Shown piece by piece: positions 11,324 to 23,324 of a stretch of 55,233 nt of DNA. The position numbers and the translations under genes are program-made. The stretch covers positions 1-55,233 of the forward strand of contig JAUCBJ010006519.1 of NCBI GenBank assembly GCA_032718475.1. The letters are read 5' to 3'. Source of the stretch: Nemertoderma westbladi (Eukaryota > Xenacoelomorpha > Nemertodermatida > Nemertodermatidae). The first letter of the stretch is position 1. Every line of letters starts with the position of its first letter. Below the pieces are notes generated by a model that ran no database searches, had not been told where the DNA came from, and worked only from the letters and a program-made list of their open reading frames with translations.

Positions 11324-13606
11324 CAGCTCCTAAAGCAGTCCAGAGAGAAGACAACGGAAAATAAGGTAAGTGAGAAACCCGTTTCTAGGAGAAAGGTAAC
11401 ACCAGTGTGTTATACCGACGATGGCAAAAGCCAGGCTTCTCAAGAAGAAGACAGCGGGAAAGACACTGAAAGATCTTACTATGTCAATAAAACGCCTAAA
11501 GACATGAGTAAATTCAAGTCTCGAACCAATGACAGGAGAGAACAGATAAGAAAAACTCCTCCTACGTCTCCTAAGAGAATTCATGTAAGAAAGCCCGAGG
11601 AAAGAACGAGTGTACACAACGTTATTCAGAATAAGGTAAGTAACATCAAACCGAAATGTGCGCTGTGTGACGGGCCCCACTGTTTGAATGTGTGTGATGA
11701 ATTCCTAAAGAAATCATTAAAAGATAGACGTGAAGTCATGTGGGATAAGCGGTTGTGTTATAATTGCCTCAGACAAGGACACCATCAGCGAACCTGTTAC
11801 TCCGACGCAAGGTGTGCAAAGTGCGGCGCCAAACATCATATCTTGTTGCACACTGAATTCGAACGAAACAGCCCAAGTCAGGTAAGTGAGTCCGAACTAC
11901 ATGTCCAATTCAGTGATGTGAACGACACGGACCAAAGTTCTGAGATGGAAGGATTCTATACGGACGAATTCTCCGACGAAGACGAATCCTGTTACCTAAT
12001 AAATACCGCAGTGTATCGAGAACTTACGTATGAAAAGGACATCGACAGTGAGCCCCCCCTAACTACTCCCGACCGACAACCATCTTGGAAAGCACCAACT
12101 TCCAATGTAGGAATCCGAGAATTTCCAGTAGTGCAGGTGAGAGTCCACGGGCCACAAAAAAGTGATATAGTGAACGCCCTTCTTGACTCCGGCAGCACAG
12201 GAACATTCATCGACAAAGAACTAGCCGAAGACATCTTTGCTGGACAACCCAAGTTCCGAACTAAGTTAAACATGTCAGGAATTATGCAGGTTTGGAAATC
12301 TACAGTAATTGCAGATTACTATGTAGGTGCGTTGTCCACCCCCCAGGATGAACTAGGAGAACACAGTATAAGGTCAGTAAAAATGGTGGCGATAAAGAAC
12401 TTCGCTACCAGGCAAGTGGAACCTTATAACTGGGACGAGGATGATTGCACCCAGCAGCACCCAGCTAGATTCAACACCGACTACCCTGGAGTGCAAATAC
12501 TCATCGGCCAAAATGCGCATGTTGCGCTTGAGACATTGGAGAAACGGCCTGCTCAACAGCAACCACTACAAGTCTATGCGGGAAGAACTAGAGTAGGTTG
12601 GTACTTTACTGGCCCTTCCCTTAGAACTCTCATGGAAAGACTACCCAACGGAAAAGAACGGGTCTACCAAGTAAGTGAATGGGAAGTGGAGAGCAGTGAG
12701 GTGGACGACCCAACTGAGGGAACACCATACTCCTCAGATAATGACGATATCTACCAACTCTTTGATGAGGAGAATACCATCAACCTCCTTACGGAAAACG
12801 AAACTTGGCAAAACCAAGTGAACCTATGTCAACTCATGTGTCCATCAGGACAAGTCAACTATAACGATGAACTGAATGACGTAATAGATCGCTACAACAC
12901 GAAAACTCGGGATGAGCACGCCGTACGATTCTTTACTCAAGAGGCTGTAGAGCCCAATTCCTACGATAAGGCCCTATCGGTAGAAGAAGAAAGAGCCAAA
13001 CAGATCCAGGAGACAACTACACGTTTTCTTAAAGATCAAGGTAGATATGAAATCGGTCTACCATTTCGAAAACGGGAACCTAAATTCATAAACAACCGAC
13101 CCTTGGCGGAGAAAAGAATTGCGCAGCTACATCGACGCCTTACGGCGAATGCTTCAGCTAAGGAAATGTACAAGATTCAGTTGAAGAAATTTATTAACAA
13201 AGGATACGCGGAGCGAGTACCGGAAGAAACACCCATAACTGAGAGGACGTACTATCTAACACATCATTACGTTCCCAAACCCAGTAAACCACATGAAGCC
13301 CGTGTAGTATTTGACGGCTCCGCCCTCTACATGGGCCAATCACTTAATTCCGAGTTGTTACCAGGACCCAACTTACTCCAATCTTTGTTGGGAATACTCT
13401 TAAGATTACGACAATATTCAATCGCTTTCGCCTCCGATATAGAAGGCATGTTCTTACAAGTCAAGGCGCTGGATAGGGATCGAGACAGCCTACGATTTCT
13501 GTGGTGGCCTCAACCAGAAACCGGTGGAGTACTGGATGACCATCCAGGCTTTTGGGATCATCTCAAGCCCTTCAAATGCCTGCTCAGTGGTGCGAACCAC
13601 TGCTGA
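11324..13606 (+). pseudogene. pol: Element A zinc region, protease and N-terminal reverse transcriptase
   Basis: It continues in the gag frame. The Cys-rich block at about 11656-11850 has CALCDGPHCLNVC, CYNCLRQGHHQRTC and CAKCGAKHHILLH, the triple Cys/His cluster seen in BEL/Pao. The protease active site is ALLDSGSTGTFID (about 12177-12215). Reverse transcriptase begins around 13070 with YYLTHHYVPKP, VVFDGSALYMGQSLN, PGPNLL and IAFASDIEGMFLQV. An 11-base deletion near 13510 relative to H shifts the frame, so the ORF ends in unrelated residues at 13606. Four strong splice-donor-like sites lie here (GT at 11366, 11636, 11882 and 12671). Confidence 0.88.
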
Positions 13607-14900
13607 TGACAACCGGGACGCCTTCTCTAAAGAGGTGATCGACAACATCAAACGGGATATATACATGGACGACAATTTAAAGTCCTTCCCATCAGTGGAA
13701 GAAGCCATTGACGTCGCCAAAGGGACGGTAGAGTGCTTGAAAAGAGGTGGATTTCGATTGACTATATTCACCAGCAACTCCCGTGAGTTTCTGGAATCGA
13801 TTCCGGTAGAAGACCAAGGAACGAAAGATCTAGACCTAATCAAGGACGATCTTCCAGAAACCAAAACTCTTGGTTAGAAATGGGACACAGAGAGAGATAT
13901 CCTGTTTTTTCAGCTAAAACAGCGAGATAATCCAGTTCGGACTAAACGGATTTGTTTAAGTATCCTGAGCACTTATTTCGATCCATTGGGATTTATTAGC
14001 CCAGTTATATTGATTGCTCGGAGTTTAGTACAACAAATGTGGCTTGAAAACCACTCATGGGACGATCCACTCAAAGGAGAACTCTTAAAGAAGTGGATGA
14101 AATGGGAAGATTCTCTACCATCCATCGAGAACTTTATAATTTCCCGTTCATATTTTGGTCATGTTCTCCCTAAGTATTCCTATCAACTCCATGTGTTTGG
14201 AGACGCCAGCGATATGGGAATAGGTATAGTAGCCTACCTGAGAGTTGAAACTCCGGATGGAATCAAAGTCGCCTTGGTTACCTCTAAGGCCTTGATTAAC
14301 AACAAGTTGAAGGTTCCTCGAGCGGAGTTAAAAGAGGCTCTATACACTACAGCCATCGGCCGGAATGTAACAGAACAGATCGACTATCCACTGGAGAAAA
14401 CTGTTTATTGGACCGATGCTTTACTCGTGTTGGAGTATATAACCAATGAAGTCTGTCAGTTCAGCGTCTTTGTTACCAACAGAGTAGCCATTATTCTTAG
14501 TCGCACGAAGATAGATCAATGGAGACATTGCCCCGGAACGATTAATCCAGCAGACAACGCCTCCAGGGGAGCAACTCCACAAGAACTGATAGATACCCCA
14601 GACTGGTTAGGTGGACCCGACTTCCTAAGCAACGAAGAGGATGAATGGCCTCCTCATCTTACTACGACAGAGATTAGACAGGCCAAGGGAGCGGAGAAAA
14701 TCAAACCTAAAACCCGGGCGAGTAAATCGAAGTTATTTAAACCTGTGATAGATCTGTCTGTACTACACACTTCCGGAGACGACGCTTTGGATCTGAAACC
14801 CCCAGCCACAAATAAGGCTGTTGTGGAAATTCGAGAGGAGAATGGAAATCTGGAATACCAGACGTCTCGCAAGGACTCTCATCTCTCCTGCGGGGAGTGA
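13524..14900 (+). pseudogene. pol: Element A catalytic reverse transcriptase and RNase H
   Basis: This is the same gene after the frameshift. The RT catalytic box IYMDDN is at about 13659-13676. One TAG at 13875-13877 interrupts it (TTA in H). The thumb/connection follows from 13880 (LSTYFDPLGFISPV is a BEL/Pao hallmark). RNase H has FGDASDMGIGIVAYL (about 14200), PRAELKEA, WTDALLVLEYI (14409) and INPADNASRGATP (14543), giving the expected acidic residues. It ends near 14900 where a small indel shifts the frame into the integrase part. Confidence 0.88.
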
Positions 14901-16537
14901 TACATCACTATAGTTCCTGGAATCGGCTCTGTAAGGCCATTACATATTTAAAGCGATGTTTTCATCATCACTACTCCCGGACGAAGAACACTAATGATAC
15001 CGCTCCACTGACATCTGCGCAGGTCCATGTTGTTAAAGATCTTCCGAAATACAAGATATCCGACAGGTTTCTGAAGGAGAAGATCAGTTACCAGGAGCAT
15101 GAAGAAAGCAATAAGCAGATACTGAGACTCCTGCAATGCTATGAGGATTCCGATAAGTATTTCCTGTTGTTGAGAAATCCACAGATGCGCTTAAGGGATC
15201 GTTTCTCTAGCACAATGATAGATGGGTTAATACGCGTTGGAGGAAGACTAACTAAAGCTCCCTTATCCTGTGACACTAAGTTTCCCATACTCATTAGAAA
15301 TCTTGAAATACAAATCAAGATGATTGTAGATGTTCACAGTAAGCTTTATCATGCTGGTAGAGAGCGAGTTCTTAGCAAAATTCGAACCCGCTATTATTTT
15401 TATAAACCCCGTAGAGCTCTGAACCAAGTTCTTAGGAACTGCATACCCTGTAGGAAAGCATTCAGTAGGCCTTTAACACAGCGAGAGGCAGAATTACCTA
15501 GGGAACGAGTAAGCTTCTATGAACCACCCTTCACTAATACCGGTGTAGATTTATTTGGCCCTATTGAAGTATATCGTGCTAGGACTATAGTCAAGAGATG
15601 GTGTGTCATCTTTGTTTGTATGACTTGTAGAGCTATCCATCTCGATATGGTGAACGATTTATCTACTAACAGCTTCCTATTGAGCTTACGCCGACAGATC
15701 GCTCGCTTTGGAACTAGTAACACGATGAGATCTGATAAGGGAACAAACTTCATTGGTGCCAACAATGAAATCAAGGCTTACGTCAAGGATTGGAACCAAA
15801 GACAGGTGGACGATCAGCTAAGAATAACAGCGTCTAGCTGGACCTTCAACGCCGCCGACGCCCCTTGGTGGGGAGGAAGTTGGGAGAGATTAATCAGGAG
15901 CGTGAAGACCGCATTTCACTTTATAGTGCCGTGCCGCGCGTATCTCACCGAAGAACTTTTACGGACGTTAATGGAGGAAATTGCCTCCTATCTCAACGAG
16001 AGACCGCTTATGCCAGTCTCTTCGAGTCCCGATTCCCTGGAAGCGCTAACACCTGCGCACTTCCTACTGAAAAAACCTGTAGCCATGCTCCCACGATCGG
16101 AAATCACAGACGGAGACGAATACTGCCGGCAAACTTGGCAACTTATGCAGTTGTTATCCCGTCGTTTCGCTGACCATTTCGAAAAACATTATCTGCCCAC
16201 GCTACAACTTCGAACTAAGCGGTTTGCGCAGCAAGAAAACGTCAGCGCTGGAGACATGGTCCTTATTGTGGATTCCGACCTTCCACGTAAGCGGTGGCAG
16301 ACAGGTCGTATCATCGAGACACATATCTCGGATGATGGTTTGGTGCAATCGGTGGAACTCATCGTCATGCGACGTAACTTTAAGAAACCGGGAATTGTCT
16401 TCGAGACACAGCAACTCAATCGCCCAGTTGGTCGTTTATGTTTACTGGAAAGAGACAGAGAACTCTCCGGAAACTATGGAAGGCAAGATACGACCACCTC
16501 CCTAATCCAACAAACATCTAGGGACTCCCCAACGTAA
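14897..16537 (+). pseudogene. pol: Element A integrase
   Basis: This is an intact 546-codon stretch that is the C-terminal part of pol, not an independent gene, since the initiator is only the first open codon after a frameshift. The zinc finger has LYHAGRERVLSKIR followed by CIPCRK. The DDE core has NTGVDLFGPIEV (15537), RSDKGTNFIG (15728) and APWWGGSWERLI (15861). The C-terminal domain has GDMVLIVDSDLPRKRWQTGRI, common to BEL/Pao integrases. It would insert the DNA copy with 5-bp target duplications, as seen for A and H-family copies here. Confidence 0.9.
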
Positions 16538-17958
16538 CAGCGTCTGGAGTGGGTGTGTGACTATATTATTTTATATTTGTTCTTATTATTTTATATTTAT
16601 GTATGTATTATTATGTAATTTTATTATAATCGTTTTCTTTAATTTTATTTAGTAGAAGGTTATTTTAGCGATTTTTTAGTAGATTAGTGCAATATATATT
16701 AGTGTTTATTACTTAATTACTTATATATTATATATTTAGTGCGACGGCGAGAAATAATTCTTTTTCTCTTTCCTTACTGTCCGTATTACATTACAAATAC
16801 GTGACTACAGTAAGATGAAATATCCGTACTTATTAAAGTACAATAAAGCTACTACTATATTCAAGTATTATTGGTAAAGTAGAGTATTAGGAATGCAAAA
16901 TTCAGATCCTCGTGTCTCGGCTAAACCAAGCTCTGGGTAGACCTTGGAAACGACTTGCCTCTTCACACTGATATTGCTTCGTGCGATATTGCTCTCATAC
17001 CGTATATTAAATAATACATATAGTAGCGTGATGTCCCTTTAACAGTAGCGTAAAACGCAAAATAAATCTGTTAAACCCTTTGACCATCTGTAATTCTAGT
17101 CGATTAAGATATTGCGGCACCCACCGATATACTTGAAAGACAAAAATTCTAGAATCAGTGGTTAATGTCCCCAGACATGTTCTGGAATAAACCGGTGCCC
17201 ATCCTAAATATTAACTATTAATATTTATAAAATCTGTCAAATTTCAGATCCTTTAAAATTCTAGTCGATTAAGATATTGTTGCACTTACCGATACTCTTA
17301 AAAAAGACAAAATTCCTAGAATCAAGGATCCCAGTTCCCAGACATGTTCTGGAATAAAATTGGGTCTATTTTAATATTAAATAATAAAATTTACGGGAAT
17401 AAATTCTAATTAATCTCTTTTAATGAATTTGATAAATTGTCATTTTATACAATTTATAACATTCCCAAAATTCCATTAATTAATAGATCATGGGAGCAGA
17501 GATTCACCCTATTAAGTGTATTAGTGTGCGAGAATCTCCAATAGATATTCAATAGCCGATAAAATTTATAAAATCATGTATAAAGGGGATATTGACAATT
17601 AAAGAATTACTATTAAATAGCATCCCAGATCTGTATGCATGAGAATTACCCTAATTCTACTGCTAGCTTTCCATAATGTCACCATAGCAACAACCACGCT
17701 AGAGTTAGAAGTGAGTTAAAAGAACAATAGAAAGCTTGCCCCATTGAATAGCATAGGGAATAAATAGCACACTGCTAGTATCCAAGGATACATAATAATA
17801 ACGTGGCATTCTGGAAGGCACTGACTAACGGACAAATGGCCTGCATGTGTACAATTTGTGACAGTTGTGTGGAATTTGTGCGTTTATAGGTGAATGCAGC
17901 GACGCCCACTAGCCTAAATATAAACTCATTATAATATTAATAAACTCATATAGCAGAT
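16538..17958 (+). other. Spacer between pol and ORF3 of element A
   Basis: No gene is visible. The sequence is AT-rich. A roughly 100-bp block occurs twice at 17092-17194 and 17257-17358. It starts ATTCTAGTCGATTAAGATATTG and ends CCAGACATGTTCTGGAATAAA (both written here only in part of the block). The inner CCAGACATGTTCTGG is nearly palindromic. Just before ORF3, TCATATAGCAG (17946-17956) is conserved in H (34632-34642) and could be a 3' splice site for an ORF3 mRNA. Confidence 0.6.
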
Positions 17959-20900
17959 ATGACTGAGTTGATAGAAGTTGATCTTGGTATCAGGGAGTGA
18001 TATACTCTACCTTTACAAGCGTTTGTTGATAGCTTGATACGCGGCGACGCTGGTCCAACTACTACAGAGGACGATGGTCGTTATATCGAACCGCCAATGT
18101 CCCAGGAGCAACTTACGCGTGAATTGGACTATAGAAAATTCACCGCTCGCTATACACATCGTAATGGTACGTATATGGACTTCTTAACTACTGGCCATCC
18201 TATCGATTTACACGATACGGACGATGTAGACACCGAAAGGGAAATGGTTTTATTTAAATATCATACCCAGCGGATTCGTAACGATAAACCGAGAATAGAA
18301 CACAAGAATTATATTCGAAACAGACTCGAAAGAGAAGACGTTGAAGAGCCAGATAAACGCAGCGACTTCAACGATTATCTGGAATTCCTGAGAGAAACAT
18401 ATCTCAATATTGCCAGTCAACAAAATGTGCGTCTTTGGTATTACTGCGACGAATGCCCTAGACCCAATCAGCAAACGGAAAAACATAAACATCCGCGGAG
18501 ACGTTGCGCTAAACACAGTTTTACACGATATACTTATGGGAGTTTCGAGCGAAACCTGTTCGACGTATCACCTACGCTCGCTCGGCTCAAACGATCCTTA
18601 AATAAACCAATGATCAGAGTTCCAGAATACTCGGTCAGACCTCCTCATTCCTCAGTGAGACTTCAAACGCTTGATCCTAATAGTATAACAGATCTCCCTG
18701 AACTGTACACACTATTTAAAGATCTTGTGTTACCCGAACAATTAATCGGCGGCACTCTGGTAGTGGGCTCGCTAGATATTCGCCAACCCTACCTAGCCGG
18801 ATTAGGACGCGGTCATCTAATATCGCCGTTTAACCTGTACAACTGTCCAGGCTTAACCCCGATACAACCCATTACCGAAGTCGAAGAGAGCGTTGTACGA
18901 AACGCGTTAGACGCTATTCGGCAGAAGATCGGAAAAGGAACTTATGATTGTTTAGAGAAACGCAAATTGCAGCAACAAGTCCAAGCGGTAAAAGAATTAG
19001 CTTTACCCCAGTTCGATAGAGAAATCCAGAATCTCGAGGAAGACATCGAACGTGGACGAACCTATTCTCTACAAGAGTTCCTAGACGAGCGTTTACAACA
19101 ACAAGCGGAGGAAAATCAGCTCGAGGAGAAACACATAGAAATGGATGAGAGAGAAGAAGCAGCTTTAGCCCAGCCAGAAGCTCAAATCCTTATGACGGAT
19201 CTCTATTCTAAAACCATCATCCATCCTTCAATGGTTCCCAATTTCGGAGACAAATTCTTCGCCACGACACAGCCTCAACCGGTTGATATCAACCTAACAT
19301 CTCAAAATCTTATCGCTGACGCTCCCATGTTGCAACGTCCGCCAATCGAGGCTGCTTGTGTCGATGGTATACTCGTTGAACCTCCGGACAATAGAGCAGA
19401 TATTGTCCGTCGTATGGTACACGAGGTTAACATACGCGCTAGACCTTTACCGAACTCGTTTTATGGGATTAAAGATCATCCTTATTATGTCAATCTAACG
19501 CAATATTACATAGTAAAACCTGAAGATCCTACACATAGTCTGAAGTTTCTACCACTAATAAATCCTCTCGATCTTGTCGAACTCGAACAACTACAGAAAC
19601 ATCTGGATCAGTTAGTGAAAGTAAACTCATTTCGAAAACCCTATAATGTTTCCAGAATAGAGAAAGAGACAATACCTCGGTATAATCTTGATGGATTCAT
19701 CAAAACTCGATTAGTCCACTGGAATCTCGACATGTTATTCGAGGAGGAAAGAATACAACGATATGGAGATGTGGAAACATATACTACACAATATTTAAAG
19801 TATATAGATCTACCTAATGCTAGCGAATGCGCAACCTTGTGGCATCCAGTGGGAATGACTCTAGAAAACGCCACTAAAGAGTGGAATGAGACTCTTAACG
19901 TTATCGAGATGTATGGAGTTGTAACTTACGATAACGAAGGTAACATTCCGGTTGGAGAACTGGGAACTACGCGCATGATACATATACGAGGACTATCTGG
20001 TTCTACCCACGTATTTACTCGAGCGTGTTCCGATGTGATTGATTATTCTTTTGAGACCATTACCGAGATACAAAAGAAACTCCGACATGGACAATTCGAA
20101 CTCGCGCAGCGTTACGTCACCGACACCGAGCGCAAACCGGCCATGGGTATCGATGGATCGATGTTACCCCAGCCCATGCTTGAGATGTTGTTTAACGAAA
20201 GAATCCTTAAAATCTGCTCAGCTGTTTATGGAGATCTCCAAAACGACTTTCGGAACATGGAGAACATTCCATACCCCTTCGTCGATACTCAGCTGATTGC
20301 TCCCTGGGCAGAAGGCCGAGGTTTCTTCCGCACTATGTATGCAAATACACCCAGCGGCATCACTAAAGTACAACGAACCTCCATCGGACATCTTGCCTTT
20401 CAAGATAACGGATGGAATTTCAAGGTTGGAAATCCTATCAACTACCAACAAGTATATGGAGATCATTATTCTCGATTATACTTTGACGAACCATTGACTG
20501 CACCTGGCGCCGTGTATAGCTTTATGAGCGTTCCACTTCGTCCCTCCTTAGCTATATACACGATCTTTGAAAACGCCACACTTGCCGGTTGGCTAGCCGA
20601 TGTGTGCAGTCGTACCATACGCGCCCATCCCTTAATACTTGGAACCAAACTCGCCAAGCTAGATGAACACAATAAATTCATCCGCTTCGAATGTTTCAGG
20701 CGCTTTCTGACTCCGTTCCGTAACGTTGATAGTCAGTTCAAGGAACGCGCTCTGACTAAGCTCAGCCTAAGAGACTCAGCCGCGGAGAAGTTAGACAGCG
20801 CGGGATTCGCCCTTTTCAAGGACGTTTGTATACAGAACTTACATTCATCTGTTATACAAAGACCTCGAATACCCACGGGTTATTCTGTCATGGAAGTTCA

Positions 20901-22032
20901 GACAGTGGGTTCGCTTGCGGAGACATCCGCACCTACCTCAGCTATGCAATTGGAAGACAAACCAATATGCTTAGAATCTGAGGAGATTCAGCCTACAGCG
21001 CCCCGGAGCAGCGATAACGACTACGTCTTGGAATGGTATCAAGGTCCACAATGTCTCACCGCATACGATTATCGGCACGCTAACTATGTTTCTCGAAAAC
21101 GTTGCCGATTATGCGCATCGAGAGATCATTTCACCCCTATGGACTCAGACGCACCCTGCTCCTATTTCCATGAACAACCGATGATGGAGATCTATTGTGC
21201 GTATTGCAGACTCAATAACTCGCACATTTTCGCAGTCTGCCCCCAATTTATGACTCAATGCCATCATTGTCAACTTAAAGGACATGCCAGTTTTGATTGC
21301 CCTTTTAACCGTGATCTGGAAAGTGTAGATGAGATGATTACTCTGCGCTACATCCGAGCTTGGGAAGCGAATGCGGATTTACATTGTGAGTCACGCCATC
21401 GCTATTACCCTGGACGCGCCTATGAAGGAGTTTACGCGTTCCATCCTTATCTATTCACGTCTGTTGAACAAAAATCGCGCACACCGAGTTACGAACTAAT
21501 GAAGCGTATAGGTGAGTGTATTTCCACCAAATTTGTTCGTAAATATCTCAGGAACATCAATCCTAACGATATTAATTCATACAATTTGATTAATTTCGTC
21601 CGTCAAGACCCCGAGTATGGCGATTTGTTCATCAACTCGCACCCTGAGTTACAGGAAGTACATCGACGGCCCTACGAATATCGAGCCCAAGAAAGCGAAC
21701 TGGAAAGAACCATTAAACCGAGGAAGTTTCTCACCACTCGCGGTCCACCTACCGCTATTGTCCAGACGACTCGTCAGGGACCAGTAGGAGCTGCGGTCCT
21801 AAGACGCGCTCTAAAGGCTGTTAGACCTCGCTCCAGTGAGGTTGATATCGATCAACCCGGTACCTCGACCGGCGGATATACCAATTGTAATCCTAAACCT
21901 TCCGATGCAATTGTATTGCACCCTTCACCCAGGAGTTATAGCCCTCCTAGTAAAGTGGCTCGCCCCAAAGAGAAAAAGACTCTTGCTAGCCTCAAAAAAC
22001 TGCGTAAACGCCATCCGCGCAAGAAAGACTAA
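17959..22032 (+). CDS. ORF3 of element A: large zinc-knuckle protein in env position
   Basis: I do not recognise a named family. The ATG at 17959 (MTELIEVDLGIRE) matches H at 34645. Codon 14 is TGA (17998) where H has CGA; the frame is then open for 1,332 codons from 18034. Counting from 18034, a Cys/His cluster lies at residues 138-162 (YYCDEC ... HKHPRRRC). A coiled-coil-like charged region spans about 305-385. CRLCASRDHF starts at 1024, CAYCRLNNSHIFAVC is 1055-1069, and the canonical CHHCQLKGHASFDC is 1076-1089. The tail is basic (LKKLRKRHPRKKD). No signal peptide or transmembrane segment is evident, so it is unlikely to be an envelope protein. A nucleic-acid-binding role is inferred. H carries about 60 extra codons after SQQN that A lacks in frame. 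Confidence 0.8.
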
Positions 22033-22110
22033 CTGTTTAGAGTATTTTTATATTTTAGAAACTGTGATTTTTTATATTTTATAGAATTAAATCCCATTTT
22101 CTGGGAGTGG
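22033..22110 (+). promoter_or_regulatory. ORF3 3' end and polypurine tract of element A
   Basis: A 78-base gap lies between the ORF3 stop and the LTR. It ends CTGGGAGTGG directly before TGTAAAGG, a purine-rich plus-strand primer. H has CTGGGAGCGG at the same place (49436-49445). Confidence 0.7.
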
Positions 22111-23324
22111 TGTAAAGGCTTTTGCGGAATTAGCTAGTCATTTTCCCCGCAAAGTACTCTGTAGATGTTTTAACAGACATAAAAAGCCGTTTCCTTACTG
22201 TACCGGTGTTTTAGTGGACATAAAAAGCTATTTTTCTGTATGTGTACTTTAGCGGACATAACTAGCGATTTTATGCCGCAATACGCCAAAATACTCTTAA
22301 TCCAGTGTAGTTCAGATTACGACATCTATCAGCTGATTTGGTGTACTCGTGGAGCTTTCTTTTTGTTCAGGCTCACTCTGTTCACTCACTCGACCAATCA
22401 GAGCGATTTTCATTTTATTTGCACAGAGGCCTCCGGGAAATCGCGCAATGCATTATGGTTTATGTTTACCTTTTTTTCCTGATGCCAGAACATCGGCTTT
22501 GGAATTATTCTGTGTTTCAGACTTTAGCCAAACATTAGAACGGCTTTGATTACCGAAACGTATAACTGTTATCATACCTATCAAACCTGGCATCTCAAAC
22601 CTCAACAAGTCATACCAGTACATATCAAACTGTACATGCCTTTCACCGCATTATTTTACTGCTATTTACTGTCGGTTATTAATTGTATCAGTTGATGGAA
22701 TATTGTTATATTTGGATAATATCGATAAATAATCATAAAACCCCATCTTCTTGATATACTGAAGGTAAGAGACCGGTTACATATAGCAATTGCGACATAC
22801 ATTATATTGGTTTTGGAGTGAATCTAATGCTATTTCATAGGCACTACATGTGTCAAATGCTGTTCTCTTTATATGTGACTAAAATTAGTGAAGGTCGGCA
22901 GATTGGTATGCCCATTGTGCGATAGTGTACATGAGTGTGACAGATAACAAAGCATCTCCTAAAGAATGCGCCTTATACGTGAATCAATAGCCATCCCGTT
23001 GTGTTTAGTATAAGTCATAACTCTGTTTACATATTTAGAGCGCCACGTCCTAAAGGAACTGTTAATATTTCCCAAAAGTGAATAATATTTGTCAGAGATT
23101 ATATATTAACGATCAATCGAATAATACAGTAGGCTTACACCGCAATAAGGTCAGAGCTTCCGAATCCAGTCTCCCGGGTAAATCCAGCGGGTGAATGGTC
23201 GCGCATAGGCTGGCTTCGGCTAATGTAGTGTATCAAATACTCGTCATAGGCTAAAGTCGATTTATAACTTAGAAGACACCTAAAATTAGCGGATTAAACT
23301 GCTAAAAGTCTAAAAGCGCAAACA
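22111..23324 (+). repeat. 3' LTR of element A
   Basis: This 1,214-bp LTR is the partner of 762-1973. It ends GCGCAAACA and is followed by the duplication GTGGA (23325-23329), after which the H gag frame resumes. Divergence from the 5' LTR is near 1.3 % by eye. Confidence 0.93.

Larger units (their letters stand above)
762..23324 (+). mobile_element. Giant BEL/Pao LTR retrotransposon A with ORF3
   Basis: It is a complete structural element of 22,563 bp (about 18.2 kb without the nested gypsy element G). It has LTRs at 762-1973 and 22111-23324 that start TGTAAAGGC and end in AACA. The target duplication GTGGA is at 757-761 and 23325-23329, and removing the element restores an uninterrupted gag match in H. 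The internal order is leader with insertions, gag (8498), Cys-rich zinc region, protease, reverse transcriptase, RNase H, integrase (to 16537), spacer, ORF3 (17959-22032), purine-rich tract and 3' LTR. The protein order PR-RT-RH-IN and the RT and integrase motifs place it in BEL/Pao. It inserted into a copy of its own family. Confidence 0.92.

Noticed and set aside
11330-11680. 116-codon minus-strand frame and its H counterpart (23549-23893)
   Set aside because: Antisense shadow of the conserved gag-pol zinc region; present in both copies only because the sense strand is conserved.
17959-22032. ORF3 as a retroviral-type envelope protein
   Set aside because: No hydrophobic N-terminal signal, fusion peptide or transmembrane anchor was visible by eye; zinc knuckles and a basic tail point to nucleic-acid binding.
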